Shown here one piece after another: positions 1 to 11,734 of a stretch of 64,000 nucleotides of DNA. Source of the stretch: Pararge aegeria (taxonomy: Eukaryota > Arthropoda > Insecta > Lepidoptera > Nymphalidae); NCBI RefSeq assembly GCF_905163445.1, contig NC_053181.1, forward strand, positions 8,308,001 to 8,372,000, written 5' to 3'. The first letter of the stretch is position 1. Every line of letters begins with the position of its first letter. Under the pieces are notes generated by a model. It worked only from the letters and a program-made list of their open reading frames with translations. It was not told the origin of the DNA and searched no databases. The position numbers and the translations under genes were made by a program.

Positions 1-1684
1 TTTTAACAAAAAAAATGTTGGTTTGAAGGGAAATCAAAATACCTGTGTTTCAACGAACAAAGACTTTTTGGCACTTTATACTGCGTTGAATATTAAAACC
101 TCATGCCAGATAGTTATAAAACACTTAATCAAATAAAAACTGTTCAGTAACAATAAAGTTATTTTAGGTAGGTTTAATTGTTGGTGAAATGCATCTTATT
201 TAAATAGATACAGATAAGAAGGAGAAACATCCTCATGACTAGTCGATATTTCCCGTCGCCCTCATTGTACCCATACACCCCAACTAACCAATTAAGTCTC
301 ACCCTTGTCAAGCAGCATCCATTACTATATAAGTAAATGTTATTCAACTGCAATACACGGTAAATAATTTAATTCCAACTGCTTCCCGACAGTATAATTA
401 ACTTTAGCTGAGCTTTTTGGAAAAAAAACCGAAAAGCTAATCTTCTGATAAACGACTAACACACCGGGAGGTATCTCTGCATCGTTCGAGTCCATGTAGG
501 ACTGAGGTGCATCGATAATGCAGTCGTATTTATATCAAAATACCCACCTACTCAATGTCATGAACCTAAATAACTGGCAAATATGAAGTTATAGTTATCA
601 AAAGTTTAATTATTTACCCACTTTATAAATTTACTGTAACACATCTCTTTATATTGTTTTTACATACTATGTCTTCGCTCGTTACTCACCTTCTTGACTT
701 TTATGGCGCTAGTTATACAAAGAAGACGTGGCGCGAGGTTCTAGCCGAAATTATTAAACAATCTAATCCACAAACACCCTTGTCAACAAGAAACATTTAG
801 AAAAGGATAGAACGAATATATTAAATCTTCTATCTGAAGATATTGGATACGATTATAAACAACAACCATTTGTCTACAGTCGTTGTTTACATAGAGATTT
901 GATTTTAAAGAATATAAATTTAAGAAATAAAAACACCCTAAAGCGAATGTGAGCGATGCGGTGCGACGTAATTTTAGACATTACCTGGAACTACTTTACC
1001 TTATATAGTTACAATATTCATAATGGATAAAGTTTCTACCAGATCGGACCAATTACGGCGTTAGATATTATAAAAATGCCAGCGCATCTCCTCTTCTAAA
1101 GTCTATACAGAATAAATCAGTCCGCGAGACGTATCTTATGTAAACCGCTTTACTAATCTAATGTCAAAATCCATCCTACCCTTGCGGCCCGGTAGCCATT
1201 ATCATTATCCTCTTAAAAGTCAAAGGTATTTGTCTGCAGGCTCTGCAGCATTCCGCTTAAAAAATATAATTCTATTTTATTTTTACATTTCTGTTTCCCG
1301 AAAGCACAATTTTATGAACGCTAATCCTCTTGGTGTTTACTGACACTGTTTTTTAAATTCGTTCTTAACGCTACAACAACCCTTGTACAACTCGTATACA
1401 TAACCTCAATGTTAAGCTAACCATTTAAACGATAGCCTAAAAAGTTACATGACCTCTCCTAGTTTGAATTTTTTTTTTTGTTTTAACTACCTACATATTC
1501 AACGTTAAACCTGTATTTTTTCTGAGGCTTTTTCGGACGCTATTGTATTGTATTGCATTTATATCAGATTACAAAGGTATATGTGTTAGTAATTCACAAT
1601 AAACTTAATATCTATGTTAGTAAATATAATTAATGTTGCTACATACAAAAGCTGACACCCAGTGTGGTCTGAAAACACTATCCT
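1..1684. other. AT-rich stretch, no gene recognised
   Basis: I see no coding exon, tRNA or complete repeat here. Short open frames (for example 1161-1343) have no splice context or recognisable motif. A TTGTATTGTATTG run near 1541-1556 resembles the simple tail that ends some insect LINEs, just downstream of the minus-strand LINE fragment, but it is too short to assign. A GTGAGT donor-like site at about 682-690 on the minus strand has stops in all three upstream frames. Confidence 0.6.
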
Positions 1685-2890
1685 GTATGTCAGCTAAAAC
1701 CTTCAGACCAGTTCTCGATCCTACGTTTGGGGGACGCGAGATTCTTCCTGATAATTGCGAAGAATCTATCAACTCGGTTCTTCGCAAACATACAGTATCG
1801 AGGAAGTTCCAACATTATCCTGATGATATTATTATATTGTACTCGAAGAGCGTTCAGATACCTTTGGGTATAATTAACCCACAGAGTGCACGTATAGGAA
1901 GACTGACAAAAGGACTTAAGCAACGTAACCTTCACTTCTTATATACAGTGAGCAAATCTGCGAGCTTACATATTCCCTCTGACCGCCAACGCCCTTCGCT
2001 TCCTATCAATGTCACAATCATCTTTCAGATCCTACATAACATAGTGCCCCAGGTAAGTAAACCTGTATACCCTGTTAAGCTCTGCACCATATAATCTAAC
2101 TGCTGCAAGACTATAAGCGTGCTTTTCTTAAATTGTACCTAAGCTCGTGCTTTTCAGCACAGGTTTCGCAAGCACGCCACAGATCTGTCAGCGCACACAC
2201 CGAGAGACTTACTCGTAGCAGCACCATATCATCGGCATGACTGATGTTATTAATCATTTTATTATCAATGGAACATCCCGCATATATGCTGCTGGGTGCC
2301 ACGATCAGCTGATTCACGTACAGGCTGAAGAGCTTTTGAAAGCTGCGTCCACCTTGTCTAACGCCATTTTCCAGCCTCTGTTGTCAGAGTACACACCCAC
2401 CCATCTTTCCTAATTCTCCTGGAGCCCATACCAATACCTAAAGATATATTGATGAGTTTATGAGGCATACTGGTAGTTTGATATGAAACTAGGCCAAAAA
2501 CTTTTGAGATGTCAAGAAAGCAGGCGTAAACAGGTGTTTTCTTACCGTATAGTACTTGACAGTCTCCTTTGTGGTCAACACAGAGCTTCCCGTAGAAAGT
2601 CTGGCCCTAAAACCTGAATTGCGCAGCATGGAGTTCTAGGTATTGATCAAATGCTTGTCCAGGAGACCGTCCAGGACTTCTAGTTAAATTGGCATATAAT
2701 TTTTAGCATCAAAAACGTCCCGCGTTCTGTCCTTCGCCACCGTCAATACCACAATTCTCATGAACTTCTTAGGCAAGTATGAATGGCAAATGAACTTCTG
2801 CATAGAGAACATACTCGATGCTAACACATCATCTCCCAGCAGTGAGTGATATGTTTAATAATTTTTCCAACATCACAGGTCTTAAATTGA
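1685..2890 (-). pseudogene. Decayed non-LTR (LINE) reverse transcriptase
   Basis: Minus-strand remains of the RT domain of a jockey/CR1-like LINE; the clade is uncertain. In 5'-3' order on the minus strand I read 'FMRIVVLTVAKDRT' (about 2765), 'EVLDGLLDKHLIN', the catalytic A box as 'ACFLDISKVFG' (about 2500-2540, normally FLDLSKAFD), 'GVRQGGRSFQKLFSLYVNQL', the ADD box as 'NISHADDMVLL' (about 2220-2245), then C-terminal 'KDDCDIDRKRRALAVRGNM' and 'ALRVQYNNIIRIMLELPRYC' near 1800-1900. These segments sit in different frames and are broken by stops, so the copy is inactive. The plus-strand open frame at 1633-2094 is the antisense shadow of this fragment. LINE identity is well supported by the order of motifs. 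Confidence 0.85.
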
Positions 2891-3957
2891 TGCATGGCAC
2901 ACCGCCCCATGCTCACTCGCGTGACCACTTTTTATCATTGCCTACTACAACAATTAATCGTAAATTATACTCAACATTTAAGTAAATGTTATCAGCTTCC
3001 TCTCCAAAAGAACTTTTACTTCGGATAGCTATACAATAACTGAATCATTTGTATTTCTTGGAAATAGATACTGAACGTAGTTCCGAACTTCAATACCAAC
3101 AAACAATATTCAAAGTGCTCACAATTAATAAATGTTGGAGCCAATTGACCGCTACAGAAACAACAGCTGATAGTTATACAACTTCAAGCTAAAGAAGAAC
3201 TTAGTGCTTTATACGAAAAGATCCAAATTGCATTTCAGTCAAATCTACTATCCCTCGGTTATCAAACAGCTGCCTATCTATATCACAAAATAGGATAGTA
3301 GCAGTCGGTTTAATGACAATGGACCAATACAAGATCGAGGTCAACGTTGAATATCGGATTGGAATCCCTAGAATACTTAATTAGGCTATGATTAATGTTG
3401 CCAGCCAGTGACAGAGCACGAAATATAACATTATTTATTCTTCTTTATTAAATAACATCCTACAATTCCGTTGGTACCGATGATATGTTGGGTATCAAAT
3501 AAATATGATTCGCTAGATGTAAAGTAATACTGCATTCTTATGCATATTATTATAAGTTTATTATCGATTCTTGTTATGGATCTAGCAGCAATTTTAGGTA
3601 GCAATTTTAGCATCAGATTAGGGCTGAGTAACTCCGAATATCGATTTTTGGCAAAGCTCAAATTTCAAAGGATAATCATATGCAGTAAATTATTTAACCC
3701 TAAACTTAATGAAGTTTCAAAGTCAGGGAGTTTTTAACGCATTTTGATCCTATTTCGAATAATTTATGTTAATTACTTTTATCCATTATAAATAATGAAA
3801 CAGTGCATTTATTGGAAAACTCTTATTATCTAAAAAAAATGTCATTTTTATTTTATGAGTTGATTTAATAAACTTTTAAATAATACAATTTAAATGTGTA
3901 ATTTAGGTAGGTATTACATTTTCCGCAAGAAATCCCTACTTTACTTTTACTTAATAC
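2891..3957. other. No gene recognised
   Basis: AT-rich sequence. Open frames at 3431-3661 (-) and 3540-3737 (+) overlap antisense, have no splice-site context and no motif I know, so I treat them as chance. A plus-strand stretch at about 3150-3298 is open in more than one frame without further support. Confidence 0.5.
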
Positions 3958-4347
3958 TTAATATATAAATGTCAATGTAAGTTTGTTTGTTACGCTTTCA
4001 CGCAAAAACTACTTAAACGATCCTCATGAAACTTTTTACAACTATATTTGGAAGTATTAGAAGTAATATAGGATACTTTGTATCCCGACAATAAGCTCGG
4101 TTCCTTTGGGAGAGGGGATGAAAGTGTTTTTGTGATTTTTCACTATCACTCCGACAAATCATAACCGACTTAATTAATTATTTTGCACTATGTAAACTGT
4201 GGTTGGAGATAGAGGACAGAACTCCTCAGCGGACAGCAGCAAACCCCACATTTAAGGCTTAGCGATACCGAATACTTTATTTTTTTAAATTGAATGCCAC
4301 ATCATAAACAAAATCAGACGTAGACGAAGTCGCGGGCAACAGCTAGT
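3958..4347 (+). mobile_element. Non-autonomous Helitron-like element, copy 1
   Basis: About 390 bp that aligns by eye almost end to end with 36031-36468. Shared blocks include 'TTTGTTTGTTACGCTTTCAC', 'GGTTCCTTTGGGAGAGGGGA' and 'CTCAGCGGACAGCAGCAAAC'. The 3' end reads GACGAAGTCGCGGGCAACAG followed by CTAGT, the CTRRT-type terminus with a preceding short hairpin that is typical of Helitrons, and the next base is A as expected for A/T-flanked insertion. There is no coding capacity. The exact 5' boundary is uncertain because the first 20 bp have diverged from copy 2. Confidence 0.75.
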
Positions 4348-4355
4348 AAATACAT

Positions 4356-4397
4356 ATATGTGTACCAGGAGAGTTCACACGCTCCTGGTACACATAT
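4356..4397. repeat. Perfect 16-bp inverted repeat
   Basis: ATATGTGTACCAGGAG at 4356-4371 and its exact reverse complement at 4382-4397, with a 10-nt loop. It lies just after the Helitron 3' end. It may be a flanking fold-back or a duplicated end; it is too small to assign. Confidence 0.8.
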
Positions 4398-4644
4398 TTC
4401 GAATGAGGGATAAATTAATATGTAGGTTGATTAATTAGTTGAACAAGCTAACGCCACTAATCTAATTAGATCCTAATTACGATAAAGTATCGCTATTAAT
4501 CATAAACTATGAAATAACTTATTAGTAACCAAAATTTATGAACTACAAGTCAGTGGATACTTGCATGATAGCTGGTCTAAAGGGTAGATGAATTCATTAT
4601 AATACCTAATTGTAAAAACTGTACGGCTTATTCTCATTATTTTA

Positions 4645-4803
4645 ATCGGTTACTCACGATGTTTTCCTTCACCGTTGAAGCAAGTGATATTTTAATTACT
4701 TAAAACGCACATAACTTAGAAAAGTTAGGGGCTTGGATTCGAACTCGGCACCAAAAAAGTTAAGTAGAGCTCCTACTCATTGGGCCATCGCCGCTTATCG
4801 TAA
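4645..4803 (-). mobile_element. SINE family S1, 5' half
   Basis: On the minus strand this reads as a tRNA-like head (A box 'GGCCCAATGAGTAGG', B box 'GAGTTCGAATCC') followed by 'TTATGTGCGTTTTAAG', 'AATATCACTTGCTTCAACGG' and 'GAAGGAAAACATCGTGAG'. The same order is seen in about a dozen other copies in this window. Only the 5' half is present. This is the commonest dispersed repeat here; it resembles the tRNA-derived SINEs of butterflies (Metulj-like), a name given from memory. Confidence 0.8.
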
Positions 4804-5437
4804 ATATTAGCGTAAAATTGAATTTATTTTAGAAAAAAAGGTTTCTAAGTTCTTGATAGACAAAAACAAGTTACAAGCTGTTACTAGAAGTTCAAAATAT
4901 AAACTAGCAAGATGACTATATCTAACGTCGGTGACAAAAGTGTTGATAAATAAAAATAGTTTTAAAGATAGTTATTAAGCTACATTGTTTCAGAGATAAA
5001 CATTTTTTTTCTCTAACTCAGCCCTCGATGGCAATCTTGCCTAGTAATGACTCACATATTAATATTACGGATCGGACGACATTTCACTTACCCGTGAGTT
5101 CTAAATTGTTAATAGTACCTTCAAAAGTGAATGTGAAATCTAGCAGTGATCGATAGTATTAAAATCTACTTAAATAGACCATATTTAAAAAAGGTGATCA
5201 ATCGTAAAAACTGTTATAAACAGACTCATATTTGTTTATGACCTCAGAATATTTGATGAAACTATGGCAAAATATCAAATTTTATATAGTAAATGACTAT
5301 AAACGTTTACCAGCAAAAGCAAAATAATATAATTATTCTATAAAATGTGAATAGTTTAATTAACTCTCATTCAATATAAGCTGTAATATTGAATTTAAAG
5401 TTAAATTATTTACAAATAGTGAAATTGTCGATTTTAC
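4804..5437. other. Probable intron/intergenic DNA
   Basis: AT-rich with no coding signal. If the exon at 5438-5669 is real, this is the start of its downstream intron on the minus strand. A GTAAGT donor-like site at about 5085-5092 on the minus strand is preceded by only a very short possible exon, which would introduce a stop in the required phase. Confidence 0.45.
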
Positions 5438-5669
5438 CTTTCATCACATAATTTTAATAGAAACTCGCATCCAAGGCTCTTTGTTTCCTCGCGATTGAAA
5501 ATCTCGGGCTTTTCTTCCGAAACATGACTCTTCCAAAGGATTGCCAGCTGGTGCTTTACCTCGCTCGGCTTTATATTGCTAAATGCCAGACATTCTTCCA
5601 TTAAGGTATAACAAGAGACCAGAAAATAGTTCGATATTTTGTGTGCAAGATAACAAATGAGCAAAAAGT
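5438..5669 (-). CDS. Candidate internal coding exon of an unidentified gene
   Basis: On the minus strand a strong pyrimidine tract and acceptor (TTTCCTTTTGTGTCTTCAG) precede 232 nt that stay open in one frame up to a donor (GATGAAAG/GTAAAA). The entry phase needs one base from the previous exon, and it ends with two bases of a codon. The peptide starts hydrophobic (DFLLICYLAHKIS, NYFLVSCYTLMEECLAF), then turns helical and charged (KPSEVKHQLAILWKSHV, EEKPEIFNREETKS) and ends LLKLCDE. Codon use is markedly GC-richer at third positions (GAG, AAG, CTG, CAG) than the surroundings, which supports real coding. I do not recognise the family; a membrane receptor is one possibility given the hydrophobic start. 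The phase is compatible with the candidate exon at 7953-8035. Confidence 0.65.
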
Positions 5670-7952
5670 CTGAAGACACAAAAGGAAACAAAATTTTACA
5701 CAAATTTAGATTTTGTGGTAACTTTTATAAGGTAATTTATGCAACGAGTAAACCTGACAAACAACTCATAGCGTTAACGACTAAGTCTTAAAAAAAGGCT
5801 AAATATGACAAGTCCAATTCCTTTTTCATTTTTCACACAACGACGCCTCCTGCGGACACAAAGCTCATTTTATAGCGCCACAATGCGATTGTGCTCTTTC
5901 ATCTACGAGACTTTTATGGTAGTCTATCTGTCAACGGCAAAATTAAGACAGTGCAGAATCTAATTTTCAAAACATCTAAATAAAATATAGATTGTTTCTA
6001 ATTCGAAAGAAGTAAGTTTCGAAAAATTACACTATTTGCAAAAATTACAATTACCAAACCTTGCCTGGCTTATCCAAGTCTAAAATGATAAAGGATAATA
6101 AAGGAGAACTGGTAACTATAAGAGTACATGTGTGATGTCTATATTATTACCTATGTGTGAAAGTAGAGAACAATGCAACTTAGATATGAGTGGAGCACGT
6201 GAACAAGATTGCATGTGTAAGCTACTAAACTAGTATTGTCATAATGGCAAAAGTGTCATGTTATTTAATCAGCCTCAGTAATCAGCTATCCATTTTAAAA
6301 AGACGAGAGTTAGTATTTGCTATAAGATTAACAATAATAGCAATTTTTTATTGGCTTCGCGCCAAACACTTCTGTTGAACTTTGTACTGTTTCGGGAAAT
6401 ATGATGTCTTATGTTACTTTCGGTTGTTTATGTCTCTATTTTGGGATTTTGGCAAAGCACAGTACTCTGTTTATATACGTTTCTTATCATACTACGTAAT
6501 GTTAATTCTAGGTTATACTAATAAATCAGACGTTCATACTATGGATACCATATATCAGAGTTTACAATGTTTTGAATCAATTACACCATGGAACAGTTAA
6601 TTGACTGATAAAGACTTTGATCTGCGTTCCACAACTGGCAATTGTAAATAGTTATATTAATCAATAACCTTCGTTATACCTACCTAAATTCTTTATAACT
6701 TTAAACACCGGCTATTTGAAGAATAAAATAATATAAAATAATTGCTGATTTAGTATATTATAGAAACATATCCCTTAAGAATCGAGGTGTTGATAATTGG
6801 GAATTTTAACCCGCCGTCGCGTCGTGCCGCTTTACCTTAAATCTAAATTGTAGAAGCAGAATCTTATCTTAGGCTTTATTTTTTAACTATCACAACTCAA
6901 ATATGATTAGTAAAATGATAAGTAAAACTTATTATTCAATTGCATCAATAAATAAAAATTGACTTTCTGTGCGTTACAGAAAAATGTTATCGGGTAAAGT
7001 TTGTATAATTTAGACTACAGAGTAACCAAACACACTTTTACATAATGTTGTTCATAATCCAGGCAAATCTTAAAGGTCTCAAGAATCAAGTGTGAAGTGA
7101 AGAAGCATTCTATACGTTTGAAGAGAGAAGCGTTAAAATTTGGGAAATAAGTTCGTTTAGAAACGTTCAAAGGGGTTTTATCGGTTAGAACTGAGACATA
7201 TTAAAATTTGGGAGATGAGTTCGTTTCGAAACTGTTAAAAGGGGTTTTAGAAAAATGCACATCTAAAGGCATAGAATGGGAGTTAAAAGATGTATGAGGC
7301 TAAAAACAATATATTTTGGAATATAGGTTTATGACGTAACGCTAAGGGCAAAGAAAATTTTTAATCTTCAAATCCGAAATAGTAGACATTCACATGAACT
7401 ACCTGTAGTAAAACTAAAAATTAATGATGAAAGTCTCGTATTGTCCAAGGTATTTTTTTTTAAAACCTAGATAGACCGCATCACAATCCACATTTAGTTA
7501 TGTTAATTTCGTTTTAAAAATTTATGGTAAAATTGCTTCTACTTTACGGTACCTACTTCTTGTACAAAATTAGACCGGAACGGAAGCGGATATATGAATT
7601 AGTAAAGACTAAGCACACATTGCAGTGTGTATGCAGAAGACGAATAATCTTAGTAACACGATCCAGTATTAGGTACTTTGCAAGCATATTGATTGCGCAT
7701 AAGACTACTGATCAGTCCAGTCCGTATTCGTTTGCCTTCAAATTTGCTTTAATGACAGACGATTAAGTAATTAAATTAAATTTAAAGAAGAAATTGTTGT
7801 GAAGTAAACAAATAGTTTGTCGTTGGCAATTGTTTCATTCCGATGTATATTCAGAAAATAAATAGTTGACGTAATAGACGATAACAATGAAGCTATTAGC
7901 TATATTGATGTATATCTAAAGTCCTGGTAACTATTGATGATTCAAAACTTAC
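5670..7952. other. Probable intron; tandem 68-bp dimer inside
   Basis: Mostly AT-rich with no clear exon. The open frames at 6382-6600 and 7524-7766 (+) show no motif or splice support. A direct tandem duplication with a 68-bp offset is visible: TTAAAATTTGGGAAATAAG at 7133 and TTAAAATTTGGGAGATGAG at 7201, each followed by a related GGGGTTTTA block. If the flanking minus-strand exons belong together, this interval is the intron between them. Confidence 0.5.
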
Positions 7953-8035
7953 CGTAACCAGGAAAATAACGCAGATGGACGTGTTGAACATACTTAATCA
8001 CAGCATTCGGTTTATGTTTATTTTCTTTGTTATTC
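7953..8035 (-). CDS. Possible short internal exon, minus strand
   Basis: On the minus strand a T-rich tract ends in TTATTAAAG/G (acceptor at 8036-8037, exon from 8035) or AACAAAG/AA (exon from 8024). An open frame then runs to a good donor TTACG/GTAAGT at 7953/7952. The peptide includes 'NAVIKYVQHVHLRYFPGY'. It ends with one base of a codon, exactly the phase needed to enter the exon at 5669, giving a join through Asp. The shorter acceptor also fits the phase of the first exon at 8411; the better acceptor does not. Short exons like this are easily imitated by chance. Confidence 0.35.
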
Positions 8036-8410
8036 CTTTAATAAACAACCAAAACATAAAGAAAATACCATAAGACGACGAGAAAATACCCCTTTTAAAG
8101 TCCCGGATCTTTATTTTTGTAATTTATATTTCGGTGTATGTTATGACATTGATAGTAATCTTATCTGATAAACCTTTCCAATGCTTAACAGCGTAAACAA
8201 TATTTTTACATTCTAAAATGATAAATCCACGTGAACACGTAATAAACCTGTTCTAGTCATATGTAAATACAAAATGCTTGACAGCATTTTTGTAGTGTTA
8301 TTTGTTATTATTTATTATGCATTTAATTATGATCTGGTATATTGTAGAATTTACTTTTATGAATTTAGTTTCATCTTAATGCGAGTAAAATGAAGGTTTT
8401 AAATACTTAC

Positions 8411-8546
8411 TGCCAGGAACTGCTCCAGTGGTATTCGAACTGAACACAACATTAGTTTTAATGTATAGCACACAGAAAAACAAATACCACCACATACTGG
8501 CACTAAATTTGGGGGCTGCCCAACGACAGCCCACCAAAACGAACAT
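8411..8546 (-). CDS. Candidate first coding exon with hydrophobic leader
   Basis: Minus-strand ATG at 8546-8544 is the first Met after an in-frame TGA near 8625. It opens 45 codons plus one base and ends at a consensus donor, CCTGGCA/GTAAGTATT. The N-terminus begins MFVLVGCRWAAPKFSAS and contains a hydrophobic core, WWYLFFCVLYI (about residues 19-29), followed by a polar stretch with an N-glycosylation-type NTT. That is the layout of a signal peptide or signal anchor. It is directly preceded (in transcription order) by a GC-rich, CpG-dense region, as expected for a promoter/5'UTR. I cannot name the protein. Downstream exons may be 7953-8035 and 5438-5669. Confidence 0.6.
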
Positions 8547-8990
8547 ATTATTTTGGTCTAACAAACTTTCGTTATTGACAGAATCACACGCAAGATACAC
8601 TTCAAGGCGATAAATCCAGAAGTTCTTTCAGTTATATCACATGAACACTGTTCCAGTCTGCACTGAATGTGTATTGTTAATATCACTGTCGAAATAAACG
8701 TGAGACAATATTTTGGGTGATTGGTTGATTCACGATCAGACGTTTTGAGGTTATTTTTACGTGCCACTAGTGCGAGCGCGACGGTGAATGTCGATCGGTG
8801 TCTCTCGCGGAGGCAGGTGTGCTACGTTGCCCGGTTGGCCGATAGATGGCGGTACGAGACGCGTGACGTCGTTTAGTTTCGGCGACTGTACCGTGGCGCT
8901 GCGCTGCTGATTCTAGCTAGAGATTTTTCCCAACGCATCGCACGAACGACACGTAATGTTAGGATGTGTCTACATATAGTTTATTTTGCG
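8547..8990 (-). promoter_or_regulatory. CpG-rich promoter/5'UTR region
   Basis: From about 8756 to 8960 the sequence switches from AT-rich background to GC-rich and CpG-dense (GTGCGAGCGCGACGG, GAGACGCGTGACGTCG, TACCGTGGCGCTGCGCTGC). It contains a CRE-like GACGTCA core and a CCGCCATCTAT motif on the minus strand. It sits immediately upstream of the minus-strand first coding exon, so promoter plus 5'UTR is the simplest reading. I cannot place a transcription start. Confidence 0.5.
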
Positions 8991-10460
8991 TCCGGTGCTT
9001 ATTTGTATAACTTTTGTCAGTTCATATTATACCTATTAGAGATTATATGTGCTTACACAAGCTTATGTTCCATATGAAATAAATAATACGAAATAATTTA
9101 AACCATTATAAATTGCTAGCTTATTTTAGCATAGCTACTTACTATTTAATTCTTTCAAAGGAACCAATTTATGATTACATATTTTTGTGTTCACCAATAT
9201 CCCTGCTGTACTTTAATTTAGTGCAATAAGTTTGAATGAGGTTAGAGTCCACAAACAACCCGTCAACTTTTTTCCTCAGTCAGTTAGTAGGTGCAGAATA
9301 ATATAACAATTGCTGATTTCTTTTCGAGTAAAGCAGTTGATGGTCACGGGACGTCATCATCACACAAGCTAGTCTAGCGGTAGGGCAAAGGTGGCATGAG
9401 GGCATAATAGAGCGGTATGTCATAAACCGTAACGTCAAACGGGTCCATTTTACTGCGAAGGCCCGCGAATAGATGTTTTTCATCAATATCAACATTATAA
9501 CTTAATATATCCTTTGCGTGTAACCTAAGCCTTATGAAGGGTAGAAATGCGCGCGCATCTTCACCGTGATGCTAGAAGACGCCGCGGGGGGGCGTGGCCG
9601 GCCGTTACGCACATCAACCAGACCACCACGCAACAGAGATAAGAAACTGGCTACCCGACTAAAACACGTAAACACCTAACCGTACCAAAGCTATAAACAC
9701 TTATAAAACACCATAATCCGGCAGGATAGCACTTGAATAGAACTCACAACTCCGAGAAATTTAACAATGATAGCTCAGCCATAGTTTAATTTAATACAAA
9801 AATTTGAACAACTTATAATAATGAATATTTATAAAATTTCCTTATTCAAATATTGAGAGCAAATTATTTCAATAAAGGTATCTAATTCGATCCTTTTTGT
9901 TATGGCAAGTAGGTACATACTTGTTATGGATAAAGAAAAGGGTTGAATGTGACTCGGCTGATCTGAGATTGCTTAATAAAGCAATGGGAATGTTTTGCAT
10001 GTGAGTGTGTGTTGAAAAGAAATCAGGAAACTTGATTGCGTCGACATTTTTATCGTTTCCGATTTATTCGGGTGTTCTTTTTAAACAAAGATACCTACTA
10101 CATGCGTTCGTTCAAGGTTTATACCTGGGCTATCCATAAAATATTTGATGAAAATGTACTTTCTCTGCTTTCTAAAAACCTTACTAATTCTATTTATTCT
10201 AAGCTAAACCTAAGGATAAGTTTTATACGATTGGGTGTGATTGTGTTGTTACGACGAATATTCATCACAATTTAAATACCAAAGTATTTATTATTGGTGT
10301 AGTGTCCATAAGTACATATTCTCAACAATCAGTACAATATGGTCAATATTCTCAATTATACCTACTACTAAAGCAGATTTATAGATATTATATTAAGACA
10401 GCATTCTAGACCGTTACGTTTTCAATATTTGATAAAAGCAGACGTTATTTTGCTGAATTA
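8991..10460. other. No gene; GC-rich patch at 9541-9612
   Basis: Mostly AT-rich. A compact GC-rich patch (GCCGCGGGGG, GGCGTGGCCGGCC) at about 9541-9612 stands out. It may be a second CpG island or part of an unrecognised repeat; no open frame or splice site ties it to a gene. The open frames at 9280-9495 (-) and 10036-10275 (+) carry no motif I recognise. Confidence 0.45.
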
Positions 10461-10503
10461 CATCATACAGATTCTCCTGCTTTTCGCGGAGTATAGTAAT
10501 TTG
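10461..10503 (-). repeat. Dispersed repeat family H, fragment
   Basis: 'ATTCTCCTGCTTTTCGCGGA' followed by GTATAGTAAT is the reverse complement of the block at 44573-44605 (GCTATACTCCGCGAGAAGC and AGGAGAATCTGTACG). The neighbouring part of the same family appears at 38855-38922. The element class is unknown to me. Confidence 0.55.
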
Positions 10504-11178
10504 TACTCGGAGGAGGAGCTCGACTTTACTTTACCTCACACCTCACTTTTGTAAGTTTTTTTCTTTATTTTGGAAAAAACAGTCATAACATAGAAGTAAC
10601 TTGATACATATAATAACAAACTTATAAAATAGACTAAACATTGCGTAAAAAGTATAGTTAATTTACAATAGTAGAAAATTTTAAAAGTATTGAGAGAGAG
10701 CAATAAGTGATGGGATAAAAGAATAGGTACATAATTATTAAAAACAGCAAGCAAGAAAAGGATATTGTTAAAATTGAAGATACACCAAAAGTTTAAATGT
10801 ACGTAAAAAGGTATTTTTTTAAAGATGCAGTATTAATTTTCTTTAAGGAACTAAAACAGGTCCACGTCAAAAAATCCATCGTTAGGTATATAGTCTCACA
10901 GCACGACAAACGTAACAGTTGCATGTGTATTGTTTATGGAAAAATAGCGGCGAAAACAAGTTTAGTTTACGATCGGGGCGAATAGAGAGTTTTAATCGGC
11001 ATGAAAAGTTAAACTTCGATAGCAGCATGGGGCAATCGATTAGATCTCTTATGATTTGATATAGAAATGCAATGTCGAATTGCTTACGGCGGTTGAAAAG
11101 GCTTAAAATACGATGGTGTTTTTTTAGAATTTTTTATAGGAGTAATTGGAACGATTACTGAACGAAAGTTTAAACTTT
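10504..11178. other. No gene recognised
   Basis: AT-rich sequence. Short open frames at 10536-10754 (-) and 10797-10985 (+) have no motif, no splice context and T/A-rich codon use. Confidence 0.5.
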
Positions 11179-11392
11179 GTGCGTTTTAAGTAATTAAAAT
11201 ATCACTTGCTTAAACGGTGAAGATGACATCTTGAGGAAACCTGCACGCCTGAGAGCTCTACATAATGTTCCCAAAGGTGTGTCGATTCCACCAATCCGCA
11301 CTGGGCAAGCGTGGTGAACTACAGCCTTAACCCCTTCTCATTGTGGGAGGTATTGGGACGGTAATGGGTTTCTGTGACGATAATGATGATAG
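11179..11392 (+). mobile_element. SINE family S1, 5'-truncated
   Basis: Starts in the post-tRNA body (GTGCGTTTTAAGTAATTAA, TATCACTTGCTTAAACGGTG) and runs through GAGGAAACCTGCACGCCTGA, CCACCAATCCGCACTGGGC and CCTTCTCATTGTGGGAGG to a GATAATGATGATAG tail. The order matches the other S1 copies; the tRNA-like head is missing. Confidence 0.8.
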
Positions 11393-11637
11393 CAAATTAA
11401 GCTTAATTTTCATAACAGTAACATTTTACTAATATTTTCAAAAGGTGCTCTAAAAGCATCTCTCAATGCCAGAACGGCGATTTCGTCAGATATGAATATA
11501 CAATGAAACGAATTTACAGCTTAAGGTAAAATAAAGCTTATTATTCATTCGCTATCTAATAAATACCGGTTATGTACTTATTTGCTTTTATTTGTAGCTA
11601 TTTACAACTTACTAATAATCAAGCAAAAGTGTTTTTT

Positions 11638-11690
11638 AGGGTTCCGTACCCGAAGGGTGCAAACGGGACCGTATTACATTACCCGCAATA
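11638..11690 (+). repeat. Short dispersed 'GGTTCCGTACCC' repeat
   Basis: AGGGTTCCGTACCCGAAGGG with GCAAACGGGACCGTATTAC is a motif I recall as part of common moth/butterfly repeats. Related traces start the GCCTGCC array at about 25473 and occur near 28826. Class uncertain. Confidence 0.4.
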
Positions 11691-11734
11691 TTTATATAGA
11701 TAAAATCATCAGTCTGGTACCGCTATAAAAGTTT

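Noticed and set aside
660..800. Minus-strand exon ending at AAG/GTGAGT near 685
   Set aside because: All three frames upstream of the donor contain stops within about 30-40 bases.
1633..2094. 153-codon plus-strand open frame
   Set aside because: It lies antisense to the recognisable minus-strand LINE RT C-terminus and starts at TTG; its peptide has no motif.
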